From assembly GCA_947488605.1 (NCBI GenBank), contig CANKZJ010000001.1, positions 310,001 through 374,000 on the forward strand: a DNA stretch of 64,000 nucleotides. The letters run 5' to 3'. This document shows positions 47,302 to 56,680 of this stretch, piece by piece (within the stretch, counting starts at the first letter, position 1; every line of letters starts with the position of its first letter). Source of the stretch: an uncultured Paracoccaceae bacterium (lineage in GTDB: Bacteria; Pseudomonadota; Alphaproteobacteria; Rhodobacterales; Rhodobacteraceae). A model generated the notes under the pieces. The model saw only the letters and a program-made list of their open reading frames with translations, made no database searches and was not told the DNA's origin. Both the position numbers and the translations under genes were made by a program.

Positions 47302-47354
47302 GCTGCGCAAGTATCCAACGACTGTTTTGCGTGGCAAAACGGTCGTTGCAGCTT
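47300..47354. repeat. Long imperfect hairpin between M20 and YrbL-like genes
   Basis: Inner stem CAACGAC-T-GTTTTGC (47316-47330) with GCAAAAC-G-GTCGTTG (47334-47348), 15 bp with one T-G pair, and an outer AAGCTGC/GCAGCTT extension (47300-47306 and 47348-47354). No T run follows, unlike the other terminators here. It covers the intergenic gap and the last bases of the minus-strand stop codon, and could act as a two-way terminator. Confidence 0.7.
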
Positions 47355-48021
47355 AGCGTGTAAACTGCCTAATTTCATTGTTCCACTCCAGGCCATTCTT
47401 TCTGGCAAGCCGCTTACAGCTATCATCAAGCCCGATCCGGTTTGGAAAACGACCCATAGAGCGCACGGGAACTGCGTGGATGTCACCGAAGCCGTCAACG
47501 AGCACGCATTCTTCTGGACCACGTCCATCGCCGTTATTGCGATGCCCGAACACAAAATTCTTAGAATTCATGTCACTGGCACGCACCCCATTGCTGTAGA
47601 TCCGTCCGATAGTGTCGTTTAGCAGTTCAAGGTGTGTGTCAGTCAGCTTACCCGATTGGATTACCTGTGCGAGAGTGTCCCCAATAGATCCATCAGACTT
47701 CGTGATGCGCTCTGTCACACATCCGACGCCGAGGTTTGTAACAGCAAAACCGTACATATGCGCGATAGGCGGTTGCTGTTTCATATCCATGTCGCTCAGC
47801 ATGACGCGAAGATATTCAGAATACTCCTTACGGATTTGCCGAACGCGTGTTGACGGGAAGAAATGATCCATCGTCCCACTAAAACCTCTTCTGCGCTGCA
47901 TCTGGTCGGCAGATCTGAGAACCTTGACCAACTTTGTGGGATCATGCGGATGTAGATATACAAACCGCTGCCTGCCGCTGGCAACCAGACCGTCACTGTG
48001 AAGAGTAAGCGCTTGAGACAT
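47353..48021 (-). CDS. YrbL-like protein (PhoP-regulated YrbL family)
   Basis: About 222 residues if begun at the ATG at 48021 (MSQALTLHSDGLV); ATGs at 48072 and 48111 are alternatives and none has a good ribosome site. SGRQRFVYLHPHDPTKLVKVLR near the start, IAHMYGFAVTNLGVGCVTERI, TLAQVIQSG, and NSKNFVFG...ECVLVDGFGDI with SMGRFPNRIGLDDSCKRLAR match the YrbL family, a protein-kinase-like fold with a VLVDGFGD in place of the DFG motif. Activity unproven. Lies between a long hairpin and tRNA-Asp. Confidence 0.7.
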   Translation of the reverse strand: MSQALTLHSDGLVASGRQRFVYLHPHDPTKLVKVLRSADQMQRRRGFSGTMDHFFPSTRVRQIRKEYSEYLRVMLSDMDMKQQPPIAHMYGFAVTNLGVGCVTERITKSDGSIGDTLAQVIQSGKLTDTHLELLNDTIGRIYSNGVRASDMNSKNFVFGHRNNGDGRGPEECVLVDGFGDIHAVPVRSMGRFPNRIGLDDSCKRLARKNGLEWNNEIRQFTR

Positions 48022-48268
48022 AGGTGATACATGAGCGTTGCGCAGCAGAATACAACGAACAATCTTGTGCATTTTTATTTCAAGAGCACGCCTGTAGACC
48101 TGCTCCGCCATCGCAACAATTGAACGACCTAAGCGCTTTACGTGGCGTGAGGCGATAGACAGTGCCGCAATGTACTGCGTGGGCACCACACTCATCCACA
48201 GCAGATGCGCAAACGTTGGCCTGTGAAGCCACAGCGAGGGACACTCGTCTTCATAACAGTCTGAAAAG

Positions 48269-48345
48269 TGGCGCGGTTGACGGGGCTCGAACCCGCGACC
48301 CCCGGCGTGACAGGCCGGTACTCTAACCAGCTGAGCTACAACCGC
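48269..48345 (-). tRNA. tRNA-Asp(GTC), copy 1
   Basis: 77 nt including an encoded CCA. Acceptor GCGGTTG/CAACCGC, D-arm GCTCAGCTGGTTAGAGT, anticodon stem CCGGC with loop CTGTCAC and anticodon GTC, T-arm with TTCGAGC, discriminator G. Identical to the copy at 48642. Confidence 0.97.
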
Positions 48346-48641
48346 GCGTATCGGGCGGGATAATCCCGCAATCACGGGCCGTCAACGCCAAATCTGCATG
48401 CAAACATTGTTTTTGCGCATCAGCGGTGACGGAATTTACGGCCCATTAAGGTTCAGCCCCGCACGGCGCGTTAACTGCCCTCCGCCATTACATTTGTGTG
48501 CACCAGTTGTGTACGCAATATGTACGGGTTCTGCATCGCTCAAACGCCGCAAATTAACGGTGTTTACCACGAACGGGCGAAACACAGGCGATGTGCCACA
48601 TGACCCGTTGCGCGTTTCATCAAATTCTAGGGGAAAAGCAG

Positions 48642-48718
48642 TGGCGCGGTTGACGGGGCTCGAACCCGCGACCCCCGGCGTGACAGGCCGGTACTCTAAC
48701 CAGCTGAGCTACAACCGC
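48642..48718 (-). tRNA. tRNA-Asp(GTC), copy 2
   Basis: Same 77 bases as copy 1, with encoded CCA, 296 bp upstream on the minus strand. The gap between them (48346-48641) holds no convincing gene and no second repeat, so it looks like a tandem gene duplication whose spacer has diverged. Confidence 0.97.
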
Positions 48719-48791
48719 GCATCTACTTGTTCGACATCGCTATCGAACGTGGGCTGCTTCTAAGTGCGCGAACGCGCCTCGTCAAGCGGCC

Positions 48792-49730
48792 TTAGCGCTC
48801 TGGCAGTGGAATAAATTCTGCATCATCGCCTGGTGGCAATTGAAAGCGTCCATTTTGCCAATCACCCGCGCGCCAAGCCTCTTTTGCCTCTTCAATCCGT
48901 TCCTTGCTTGAAGCCACAAAGTTCCACCAGATATAGCGCTCACCTTCCATGGTCGCACCGCCAAGCAGCATGACGCGCGCGCCTTGCGGTCCCGCCTTCA
49001 TGCTGACGCTGTCACCGGGCCGGAAGACCATCATTTTACCTTGGTCATAAGTCTCGCCCGCTATTTCCACGCTGCCCTCTAGGACGTATGCACCGCGGTC
49101 CTCGTGATTATCGGGCAATGGCATGCCAGCACCAGGTTCCAGCATGGCATCAAGGTAAAACATCTCTGATGGTGTTTCGACCGGTGCCCGTTCGCCATAA
49201 GCATCCCCCAAAATCAAACGAACTTTCTTACCCTCGCCTTCCAGCATTGGCAGTTCGCCCTCAGGCGCATGAATGAAAGCGGCGTCGCGATCCTCTGCGC
49301 CCTTGGGCAAGGCAATCCATGATTGAATGCCAAATAGGCTTTGCGGTGTCTTAAGTGCAGCGCCATCCATCCGTTCTGAATGTGTGATGCCATGCCCTGC
49401 GATCATAAGGTTCATCGCGCCCGGCTCGATCCATTGATCGGTGCCGAGGCTGTCACGATGATGAATGGCACCGCGGTGCAGGTAAGTTACGGTCGCCAAT
49501 CCAATATGGGGATGCGGGCGCACATCGATGCCCTGCCCCGTGACGAATTCCGCCGGTCCCATTTGATCGAAAAAGATAAAGGGGCCCACCATCTGGCGGC
49601 GCGGTGCGGGCAAGGCACGGCGCACCTCAAATCCACCTAAATCACGCGCACGCGGCACAATGACGGTTTCTATTGCATCCACCGCATCGCCTGTCGGACA
49701 GTCGGGATCAAGTGCAGGGTTCCAGCTCAT
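48792..49730 (-). CDS. Pirin family protein
   Basis: 312 residues, two cupin barrels. Metal site RPHPHIGLATVTYLHRGAIHHRDSLG and GHGITHSERM (three His and a Glu), plus HEDRGAYVLEG in the second barrel. Pirins are Fe-binding cupins; some are quercetinases and some act as redox sensors. Downstream of tRNA-Val. Upstream region carries a dyad ATGTGC-N6-GCACAT. Confidence 0.93.
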   Translation of the reverse strand: MSWNPALDPDCPTGDAVDAIETVIVPRARDLGGFEVRRALPAPRRQMVGPFIFFDQMGPAEFVTGQGIDVRPHPHIGLATVTYLHRGAIHHRDSLGTDQWIEPGAMNLMIAGHGITHSERMDGAALKTPQSLFGIQSWIALPKGAEDRDAAFIHAPEGELPMLEGEGKKVRLILGDAYGERAPVETPSEMFYLDAMLEPGAGMPLPDNHEDRGAYVLEGSVEIAGETYDQGKMMVFRPGDSVSMKAGPQGARVMLLGGATMEGERYIWWNFVASSKERIEEAKEAWRAGDWQNGRFQLPPGDDAEFIPLPER

Positions 49731-49805
49731 GGCGCTCTCCTATTTGCATTTGCACCAAATATAACCTGTGCAGGAATGAGTGATAGGGAGCTCAACGAAT
49801 AGAAA

Positions 49806-49823
49806 ATGTGCGTCAATGCACAT
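49806..49823. promoter_or_regulatory. Dyad upstream of pirin
   Basis: ATGTGC-GTCAAT-GCACAT, a perfect 6-bp inverted repeat with a further half-site TATGTGC at 49844. Lies between tRNA-Val and pirin, about 76 bp before the pirin start. Could be an operator, or structure near the tRNA 3' end. Confidence 0.4.
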
Positions 49824-49868
49824 AACTCGCACGTACTTCAGTATATGTGCGCATTTTTGAATGAATAA

Positions 49869-49944
49869 TGGTGGGTGATGAGAGGCTCGAACTCCCGACA
49901 TCTTCCGTGTAAAGGAAGCGCTCTACCAACTGAGCTAATCACCC
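49869..49944 (-). tRNA. tRNA-Val(TAC)
   Basis: 76 nt with encoded CCA: acceptor GGGTGAT/ATCACCC, D-arm GCTCAGTTGGTAGAGC, anticodon arm CTTCC-TTTACAC-GGAAG with anticodon TAC, T-loop TTCGAGC, discriminator A. Confidence 0.96.
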
Positions 49945-49986
49945 GACGCCGCATCATTTAGACCAGCCTTGCAGGTAGTGCAAGCC

Positions 49987-50547
49987 TCATTCCAACAGGA
50001 ATTGTTCGCCATCTTTCAGGTGATAGACACGGCCCTGCCCACCATGCGACGTGCTGACCGTGTGGGCCTTTTCACCGACAACCAATCCTCGGATCATGCT
50101 GCTGGTGATTCCGTGTGTGATCAGCACAGCGGGCCCAGACAAATCGGCGAGGAACGCGCGGCAGCGCAGCTTCAAACGCGCGAACCCTTCTCCATTAGGT
50201 GCAATCGCATATTGCCCCATGGAAGGGTCTTTGCCCTTGGGCTGCGGCAGCTCATCTCGCAAACGTCCCGACCAATCGCCAACGCCAATTTCACGCAGGC
50301 GATCATCAGTGCGAATGTGATCGGCAATCGTTGCGACAGCGATACCCGCGGTCTGAAAGGCGCGCCCTTGAGGGCTGCAATGAAAGCTAAAACCACTCAG
50401 GTCCAACCCCGCAAGGATCTCGCCCTGCCTTACGGCATCGCGGATGCCTTTGTCGGTCAGAGGTGAATTCAATTCACCTTGCATCCGGTTTTCAGCGTTC
50501 CACATCGTTTCGCCGTGGCGCAAGATATATAGTTCGGGATAGCGCAT
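49987..50547 (-). CDS. Histidine phosphatase (phosphoglycerate mutase-like)
   Basis: 186 residues. Phospho-histidine site ILRHGETMWNAENRMQG (His11), SPLTDKG, SPQGRAFQTAG and second His in VLITHGITSSMIRGL. Broad-specificity phosphatase type of the superfamily rather than glycolytic mutase, given the length. Substrate unknown. Confidence 0.92.
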   Translation of the reverse strand: MRYPELYILRHGETMWNAENRMQGELNSPLTDKGIRDAVRQGEILAGLDLSGFSFHCSPQGRAFQTAGIAVATIADHIRTDDRLREIGVGDWSGRLRDELPQPKGKDPSMGQYAIAPNGEGFARLKLRCRAFLADLSGPAVLITHGITSSMIRGLVVGEKAHTVSTSHGGQGRVYHLKDGEQFLLE

Positions 50548-50597
50548 TGCGGGTCTCTGTCTGTCTTAAGTTCAGGACCAAACGCCCCTGCCGCGAT

Positions 50598-50924
50598 CTA
50601 GAGGCTGTCGTCGTCCGCCACAACCCCGGCAGCTGCGGTGGCATTCTTTTGCGTGCGCAATTTCAAAGTCATCACGGCGGCACCCCCCTCAAGATCCTTG
50701 GATTTGACAACACGCAACTTCCCCAAGGGCGGAAAGTTAATGTCATTGCCGTCGCGCAATGCGTCGGCGATAACGGCCATTGCGGCCTCGACCGCAGGTT
50801 TCACGTCGCGCTTCTTAAGGTTCGTGCGGGCAACGATCGCATCCAGAATTTCCGGCTTCTTCATCATTGGTGCTGCGGCTTCTTCAGCCGGCACCGGTGG
50901 TGTTGTCTTTGCTTTGCGTGCCAT
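50598..50924 (-). CDS. HU-like DNA-binding protein
   Basis: 108 residues. After a disordered Lys/Pro/Ala N-terminal extension (MARKAKTTPPVPAEEAAAP), the HU core: MKKPEILDAIVARTNLKKRDVKPAVEAAMAVIADALRDGNDINFPPLGKLRVVK. The beta arms are short and end in NATAAAGVVADDDSL, so this is a diverged nucleoid protein. Next to lon, a common HU location. Start MARKAK at 50924 with GGGGCC upstream; earlier codons are unlikely. Confidence 0.87.
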   Translation of the reverse strand: MARKAKTTPPVPAEEAAAPMMKKPEILDAIVARTNLKKRDVKPAVEAAMAVIADALRDGNDINFPPLGKLRVVKSKDLEGGAAVMTLKLRTQKNATAAAGVVADDDSL

Positions 50925-50997
50925 ATCAGGCCCCCTTTTCAGTTGACCCATTACCGCGCTGTTAAGCGGCAGACGTCAAGTCGATTGATCGGATACG

Positions 50998-51028
50998 AAA
51001 AAGGCGCCCCGGCAAAGGGGCGCCTTTT
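50998..51028 (-). terminator. Terminator after lon
   Basis: AAAAGGCGCCCC / GGGGCGCCTTTTT hairpin on the minus strand, 20 bp past the lon stop. Confidence 0.88.
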
Positions 51029-51047
51029 GTGTGAAATTTAGCAAGAC

Positions 51048-53456
51048 CTAATGCGCGCGGGCACCCTCAGTCGTTGCTTGCGCCTTGAGTGCGGCGGCGG
51101 CGGCTGCTTCTTCTGCGGCCTCGTCCCACTCGATCGCTTCTGGCTTGCTTACCAATGCGTGCTCCAACACTTCCGAGACGTGGGTGACAGGAATGATTGT
51201 CAACCCCTCTTTCACGTTGTCAGGGATTTCGGGCAGATCCTTGGCATTGTCCTGCGGGATCAGCACGGTCGTTATGCCACCACGCAAGGCCGCCAACAGT
51301 TTCTCTTTCAAACCACCGATCGGCATTGCATTACCGCGCAAGGAAACCTCGCCCGTCATGGCGATGTCTTTGCGCACGGGAATACCTGTCAGCACCGACA
51401 CGATGGACGTGACCATTGCCAGACCAGCACTTGGCCCGTCCTTTGGTGTCGCGCCATCGGGCACGTGCACGTGGATATCAATCGTGTCGAACTTCGGCGG
51501 CTTCACACCAATCTCCGGCGCGATGGACCGGACGTAAGACGACGCCGCATCAATTGATTCCTTCATCACATCGCCCAGCTTACCTGTGGTCTTCATCCGA
51601 CCCTTACCCGGCAAACGCAGCGCTTCGATGTTCAAAAGCTCACCACCAACGGACGTCCAGGCCAGACCCGTGACAACGCCAACCTGATCACTTTCCTCGG
51701 CCAGTCCAAAGCGGTGTTTTTCAACACCCAGGAAATCATCAAGGTTAGCGGCGTTCACTTCGATCACCTCGGCCTCTTTCTTGACAATCATTGTCACGGC
51801 TTTGCGCGCAACCTTGGCCAGCTCACGCTCCATATTCCGCACACCAGCTTCGCGGGTATAGACCCGCACCATTGCCAGCAATGCGTCATCGGCAACCGAG
51901 AACTCTTTGGCTTTCAGGCCATGGTTTTTCATGACCTTCGGCAGCAAGTGCTGCTTGGCGATCTCAACCTTTTCGTCTTCTGTGTAACCAGAGAGCGTGA
52001 TGATCTCCATCCGGTCAAGCAGTGGACCCGGCATGTTGTAAGAGTTCGCAGTCGTCAGGAACATCACGTTCGAGAGGTCATATTCGACCTCCAGATAGTG
52101 ATCGACGAAGGTCGAGTTCTGCTCTGGATCAAGCACTTCCAACATCGCAGACGCCGGGTCGCCACGGAAATCCTGACCCATCTTGTCGATTTCATCGAGC
52201 AAGATCAGCGGGTTGGTGGTTTTCGCCTTTTTCAGCGCCTGAATGATTTTACCAGGCATGGACCCGATATATGTCCGACGGTGACCGCGAATTTCACTTT
52301 CATCACGCACACCACCCAAGGAGATACGAATAAACTCGCGCCCCGTCGCCTTGGCGACTGATTTACCCAAGCTGGTTTTACCCACACCCGGAGGGCCGAC
52401 CAAACACATGATCGGGCCTTTGAGTTTGGCAGAGCGCTGTTGCACCGCAAGGTATTCGACAATCCGCTCTTTGACTTTTTCAAGCCCGTAGTGGTCGTTG
52501 TCCAAAACCGCCTGCGCTTTGTGCAGGTCTTTCTTGGTGCGTGACTTCACACCCCAAGGCACGCCCAACATCCAGTCCAGATAGTTGCGAACAACAGTCG
52601 CTTCCGCGGACATCGGCGACATATTCTTGAGCTTTTTCAGCTCTGCATCGACCTTCTCGCGCGCCTCTTTCGACAGCTTGGTCTCGTTAATCTTAGCCTC
52701 AAGTTCTTCGACTTCGTTCTGGCCCTCTTCGCCATCGCCAAGTTCTTTCTGAATGGCCTTCATTTGCTCATTCAAATAGTACTCTCGCTGGGTCCGCTCC
52801 ATCTGGGTTTTGACGCGTGTTTTGATCTTCTTCTCGACCTGCAGCACAGACATTTCGCCCTGCATCATGCCAAAGACTTTTTCCAAGCGCTCGGACACAG
52901 ACAAAGTTTCCAAAAGCCCTTGCTTTTGCTCCACCTCAATCCCAAGGTGCCCGGCAACCAAGTCAGCCAGTTTGGCGGATTCAGTTGCTTCACCCACAGC
53001 GGCCATCGCCTCTTCTGGGATGTTCTTCTTGATCTTGGCATACCGCTCGAACTCAGCAGATACATTGCGCACCAAGGCCTCAATTTCAGCCGGGTCGCCG
53101 TCGGTTTCGGTCAGATACTCGCATGACGCTTCAAAGAAGCGGTCATTGGTCACGAAATCCTTGATCTGCACACGACTACGACCTTCAACGAGAACCTTTA
53201 CGGTACCATCAGGCAGTTTTAGCAGTTGCAGCACATTGGCCAGCACACCGGTTTTATAGATGCCGTCTTGATCAGGGTCGTCCTGACCGGGATCAACTTG
53301 GCTGGACAATAATATTTGTTTGTCGTCCTGCATCACTTCTTCCAAAGCGCGGACAGATTTTTCCCGACCAACAAACAGCGGCACAATCATATGCGGAAAA
53401 ACCACAATGTCGCGCAACGGCAGGACGGGATAGGATGAACTCAACGGTTCTTGCAT
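51048..53456 (-). CDS. lon: ATP-dependent protease Lon
   Basis: 802 residues. N-terminal LON substrate domain (YPVLPLRDIVVFPHMIVPLFVGR), AAA module with GPPGVGKTSLGKSVAKA (Walker A) and LLDEIDKMG (Walker B), and the protease domain with catalytic Ser in KDGPSAGLAMVTS and Lys later. Degrades misfolded and regulatory proteins in the cytosol. ATG at 53456 with GAGG is preferred over the TTG at 53477. A heat-shock-like promoter lies about 100 bp upstream. Confidence 0.97.
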   Translation of the reverse strand: MQEPLSSSYPVLPLRDIVVFPHMIVPLFVGREKSVRALEEVMQDDKQILLSSQVDPGQDDPDQDGIYKTGVLANVLQLLKLPDGTVKVLVEGRSRVQIKDFVTNDRFFEASCEYLTETDGDPAEIEALVRNVSAEFERYAKIKKNIPEEAMAAVGEATESAKLADLVAGHLGIEVEQKQGLLETLSVSERLEKVFGMMQGEMSVLQVEKKIKTRVKTQMERTQREYYLNEQMKAIQKELGDGEEGQNEVEELEAKINETKLSKEAREKVDAELKKLKNMSPMSAEATVVRNYLDWMLGVPWGVKSRTKKDLHKAQAVLDNDHYGLEKVKERIVEYLAVQQRSAKLKGPIMCLVGPPGVGKTSLGKSVAKATGREFIRISLGGVRDESEIRGHRRTYIGSMPGKIIQALKKAKTTNPLILLDEIDKMGQDFRGDPASAMLEVLDPEQNSTFVDHYLEVEYDLSNVMFLTTANSYNMPGPLLDRMEIITLSGYTEDEKVEIAKQHLLPKVMKNHGLKAKEFSVADDALLAMVRVYTREAGVRNMERELAKVARKAVTMIVKKEAEVIEVNAANLDDFLGVEKHRFGLAEESDQVGVVTGLAWTSVGGELLNIEALRLPGKGRMKTTGKLGDVMKESIDAASSYVRSIAPEIGVKPPKFDTIDIHVHVPDGATPKDGPSAGLAMVTSIVSVLTGIPVRKDIAMTGEVSLRGNAMPIGGLKEKLLAALRGGITTVLIPQDNAKDLPEIPDNVKEGLTIIPVTHVSEVLEHALVSKPEAIEWDEAAEEAAAAAALKAQATTEGARAH

Positions 53457-53530
53457 GCTCTTTTCCTCTTTTGGCAAGACGCGCCGGTCCCGCTTAGCGG
53501 CAACATGGTGCGTCTCCTCTTGTGATCAAT

Positions 53531-53558
53531 ATGTGGGGCAAGCCCTAGGCCGTTTCAA
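53531..53558 (-). promoter_or_regulatory. Heat-shock (sigma-32 type) promoter candidate for lon
   Basis: On the minus strand GGTTGAAAC (-35) is followed after 14 bases by CCCCACAT (-10), close to the sigma-32 pattern TTGAAA / CCCCAT. Lies 75-102 bp before the lon start, where such control is known in other bacteria. Confidence 0.5.
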
Positions 53559-53660
53559 CCAAACATATGAATTCTGTTGATCAAGAATGCCTGTCACCAT
53601 CCGCCATCGCAAGCGGTCAAAGCAGAAAAAGGCGCACACATGCATGAATTATTTGAAAGC

Positions 53661-54791
53661 TTAGAGCTGGGCTACATCACCCAACGCGCGCCTTGCGTGA
53701 AAGTCCGCCTCCCACGCCTCGAACTCACTGGCCGCAATCGCATCCCGCATGCCCTGCATAATCTCTTGGAAATAATGCAAGTTATGCCAGGTCAGCAACA
53801 TACCCGAAATCATCTCTTGTGCGCGAAACACGTGGTGCAGATAGGCACGCGAGTAATGGGAACAGGCCGGACAGCTGCATTTTTCATCCAAGGGCCTTGG
53901 ATCATCTGCATGCCGCGCGTTCTTGATGTTGATGACGCCACGTCGGGTAAAAACTTGACCTGTGCGCCCTGATCTACTGGGCAGAACACAGTCCATCATA
54001 TCAATCCCGCGTTTCACTGCACCCACAATATCATCGGGTTTGCCGACGCCCATCAGATAGCGCGGCTTATCAACAGGCAGTTGATCCGGCGCAAAATCCA
54101 GCACGCTAAACATCGCCTCTTGGCCTTCACCAACAGCCAACCCCCCAACGGCATATCCGTCGAATTCAACGGCGCGCAGCGCGTCGGCACTTTGCGCACG
54201 CAAGTCTTCCTCTAACCCGCCTTGCTGAATACCAAACAGCGCGTGACCGGGCCGATCCCCAAACGCATCGCGCGACCGTTGCGCCCACCGCATCGATAAC
54301 TCCATGCTTTGCGCAATGCGTTTGCGGTCAGCCGGTAATGCAGGGCATTCGTCAAAGCACATGACAATGTCAGAGCCGAGCAGCTTTTGAATTTCCATCG
54401 ACCGCTCAGGTGTCAGCGTATGTTTGGAGCCATCGATATGGCTTTTGAAAGTAACGCCCTCTTCGGTCAATTTGCGCAAGTCTGCGAGGCTCATCACCTG
54501 AAAGCCTCCGCTATCTGTCAGAATGGGCTTGTCCCAATTCATGAACTTGTGAAGACCACCAAGGCGGTCGATACGCTCTGCCGTGGGGCGCAACATAAGG
54601 TGATAAGTGTTGCCCAGCAAAATGTCGGCGCCCGTTGCAGCCACACTTTCCGGCATCATCGCCTTGACCGTGGCGGCCGTACCAACGGGCATAAAGGCTG
54701 GCGTGCGAATATCCCCGCGCGGCGTCGAAATCACACCGGTGCGGGCTTTGCCGTCAGTGGCGTTCAGGGCGAATGAGAAGCGTTTTGTCAT
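53661..54791 (-). CDS. tgt: tRNA-guanine transglycosylase
   Basis: 376 residues. [29 protein letters not shown] (catalytic Asp region), [39 protein letters not shown], and the zinc cluster [22 protein letters not shown]. Exchanges guanine 34 for preQ1 in tRNA-Asp, -Asn, -His and -Tyr. Two tRNA-Asp(GTC) genes and queA of the same pathway lie in this window. Confidence 0.97.
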   Translation of the reverse strand: MTKRFSFALNATDGKARTGVISTPRGDIRTPAFMPVGTAATVKAMMPESVAATGADILLGNTYHLMLRPTAERIDRLGGLHKFMNWDKPILTDSGGFQVMSLADLRKLTEEGVTFKSHIDGSKHTLTPERSMEIQKLLGSDIVMCFDECPALPADRKRIAQSMELSMRWAQRSRDAFGDRPGHALFGIQQGGLEEDLRAQSADALRAVEFDGYAVGGLAVGEGQEAMFSVLDFAPDQLPVDKPRYLMGVGKPDDIVGAVKRGIDMMDCVLPSRSGRTGQVFTRRGVINIKNARHADDPRPLDEKCSCPACSHYSRAYLHHVFRAQEMISGMLLTWHNLHYFQEIMQGMRDAIAASEFEAWEADFHARRALGDVAQL

Positions 54792-54890
54792 AGGCCTCTC
54801 TTCACTGATCTACACGCGTTTGCCAAGGGGTGCGACGATGAGAGCGCTTTCGAATTTTGAAACTGGCGGCGTTTTATAAGTGCGCTGTCA

Positions 54891-55379
54891 TTAGCTGCGC
54901 CGTGCCACCATTGGCAAGATCAGGCCCCATCGCGTTTGTTGCGGCGGCGCAACCGCTTCGAAACCTAACTTTTTGTAGACGGAGATCGCCCGCCTATTGT
55001 CTGGATGAGGGTCGGTCGCGATCATAGGCGCACCCGCGTCAAACAGAACCTGCATTCTAGCGCCAATAAATGCTGTTCCATGCCCAAGACCAATCATTTC
55101 GGGGTCTCCGATGTATTGATCAATTCCGCGGGCACCTTTGGGAAGTTTGGCAAAATGATGATCCGCCCATCCATGCACAGTGTAGTCCTGCATGAAGGCA
55201 AAAGGTCGCGCGTCGTTTGAGACAATCCAACGTGACACACGCGGGTCGCTCATTTCTTCAGTGGTGTAGGGCTCTTCAGAATCCCACCACGCGCGGACAT
55301 GCGGATGTGCTTGCCACTCCATCAGCAAATCGAGATCAGCCATCGTTGCCTGGCGAAATACATAGCTCTTAACCGTCAT
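54891..55379 (-). CDS. GNAT acetyltransferase, aminoglycoside 6'-acetyltransferase-like
   Basis: 162 residues. YVFRQATMADLDLLMEWQAHPHVRAWW, IGLGHGTAFIGARMQVLFDAGAPMIATDPHPDNRRAISVYKKLGFE resemble the AAC(6') / siderophore-acyltransferase branch (Acetyltransf_8). Chromosomal proteins of this type usually act on other amines, so resistance should not be assumed. Separate from its neighbours. Confidence 0.85.
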   Translation of the reverse strand: MTVKSYVFRQATMADLDLLMEWQAHPHVRAWWDSEEPYTTEEMSDPRVSRWIVSNDARPFAFMQDYTVHGWADHHFAKLPKGARGIDQYIGDPEMIGLGHGTAFIGARMQVLFDAGAPMIATDPHPDNRRAISVYKKLGFEAVAPPQQTRWGLILPMVARRS

Positions 55380-55576
55380 GATTGAGACAGACTAACACAT
55401 CGCATGCCCTTAAGTACCAGCCCGCTTGTTGCCACACGAAAAGGTTTATCAGGTGCCTTGATTACGCGTCATGTTGCCTAAGCCCATCAAAACGTCATTT
55501 ATAGAAACCTGGCCCCCCTTTACGCCTTCACCCCCAAACCCTATATGTTTAGTCAGGAATTGCAGGAACCAATGTC

Positions 55577-55939
55577 ATGACAGATAGCAACGCTCAGCTT
55601 GAAGGTGCGCCAATGATCGCGCCATCAACAACAGATCATCCTTTGTACGAGGATGTCGTGAAGGCCTGCCAGTCGGTCTACGACCCTGAGATCCCCGTGA
55701 ATATCTATGACCTTGGCCTAATCTACACGATTGATATCAAAGAAGATAACGCTGTAAGCGTGATCATGACATTGACCGCACCTGGCTGCCCGGTGGCAGG
55801 CGAAATGCCCGGTTGGGTTGCTGATGCGATTGAACCTCTGCCCGGCGTCAAGCACGTCGATGTGGAAATGACGTTTGAGCCGCAATGGGGCATGGATATG
55901 ATGTCCGACGAAGCGCGCCTTGAATTAGGCTTTATGTAA
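55577..55939 (+). CDS. sufT: Fe-S assembly factor SufT (DUF59/MIP18)
   Basis: 120 residues. Disordered N-terminus then VVKACQSVYDPEIPVNIYDLGLIYTIDI and MTLTAPGCPVAGEMPGWV, the PaaD/MIP18 fold with its reactive Cys in APGCPVA. In this form it matures Fe-S proteins in a Suf setting. Followed after 69 bp by an IscA-type carrier; no SufBCD genes are visible, so these may be the distal end of a larger suf operon or a separate pair. Confidence 0.92.
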   Translation: MTDSNAQLEGAPMIAPSTTDHPLYEDVVKACQSVYDPEIPVNIYDLGLIYTIDIKEDNAVSVIMTLTAPGCPVAGEMPGWVADAIEPLPGVKHVDVEMTFEPQWGMDMMSDEARLELGFM

Positions 55940-56008
55940 TCCGCGACACTCCCTCACCTTGAGCGATCCGTCTGACGACACTATATTGCTCGCAAAGGAG
56001 CATCCAAT

Positions 56009-56371
56009 ATGTTCGGAATTCCAGGCAAACAAGCGGTCAGCATCACTGACAAAGCGGCTGCGCAAATCGCCAAGCTGATGGACAAAGACGGCCATCAAGG
56101 CCTGCGTATCGGTGTGAAAAAAGGCGGCTGCGCGGGCATGGAATACACCATGGACTACGTGACAGAGGTCGATCCGCTGGACGAAGTGGTCGAACAGGAC
56201 GGCGCGCGCGTCATGATCGCGCCAATGGCGCAAATGTTCTTGTTCGGCACCGAGATAGATTATGAAGTGTCATTGCTTGAGGCAGGCTTTAAGTTCCGCA
56301 ATCCAAATGTTGTTGACGCTTGCGGATGCGGCGAGTCCATCAAGTTTGATGAGAACATAAGCGCCACCTGA
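56009..56371 (+). CDS. HesB/IscA-type Fe-S carrier (SufA-like)
   Basis: 120 residues. Three conserved cysteines: Cys41 in KKGGCAGMEY and Cys105/Cys107 in ACGCGES. Binds and hands over [2Fe-2S] or [4Fe-4S] clusters. AAGGAG before the ATG. The TfoX gene ATG shares one base with its stop. Confidence 0.95.
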   Translation: MFGIPGKQAVSITDKAAAQIAKLMDKDGHQGLRIGVKKGGCAGMEYTMDYVTEVDPLDEVVEQDGARVMIAPMAQMFLFGTEIDYEVSLLEAGFKFRNPNVVDACGCGESIKFDENISAT

Positions 56372-56670
56372 TGGCCCTCGCGGACGCGGATATCGCCTTC
56401 GCGACGGACCTGTTCAGTGATCTGGGACAACTCACCACACGCAAGATGTTTGGCGGCATGTGCCTTTACCTCGACGGCACCGTCTTTGCGCTGATGAGCA
56501 GTGACGCCACGCTTTACCTCAAGGCCAAAGGCACAGTCGCGCAAGAGCTTATGGCAAACGGTGCCACCCAATTTCATAACATGCCGTATTGGTCCCTGCC
56601 CGAAGCAGCCCTTGACGATCCGCAAAAGGCCTGCACATTAGCGCGGCGTACACTCGCAACATTATCCTAA
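56371..56670 (+). CDS. TfoX N-terminal domain protein
   Basis: 99 residues: [42 protein letters not shown], typical of the TfoX/Sxy N-domain, with the C-terminal domain of competence regulators absent. Role unknown in this group; not evidence for competence. Overlaps the IscA-type gene by one base, 10 bp before tpiA. Confidence 0.87.
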   Translation: MALADADIAFATDLFSDLGQLTTRKMFGGMCLYLDGTVFALMSSDATLYLKAKGTVAQELMANGATQFHNMPYWSLPEAALDDPQKACTLARRTLATLS

Positions 56671-56680
56671 GGACAACGCC

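Noticed and set aside
48022-48375. Extension of the YrbL-like gene to 48375
   Set aside because: Would be translated from within tRNA-Asp copy 1; the family region begins near 48021.
48398-48763. 121-codon frame across tRNA-Asp copy 2
   Set aside because: Overlaps a clear tRNA gene on the other strand.
54891-55379. Aminoglycoside resistance determinant
   Set aside because: Only the fold resembles AAC(6'); no mobile element or resistance context.
56371-56670. Competence regulator TfoX/Sxy
   Set aside because: Only the N-terminal domain is present, lying in an Fe-S/tpiA context with no competence genes.
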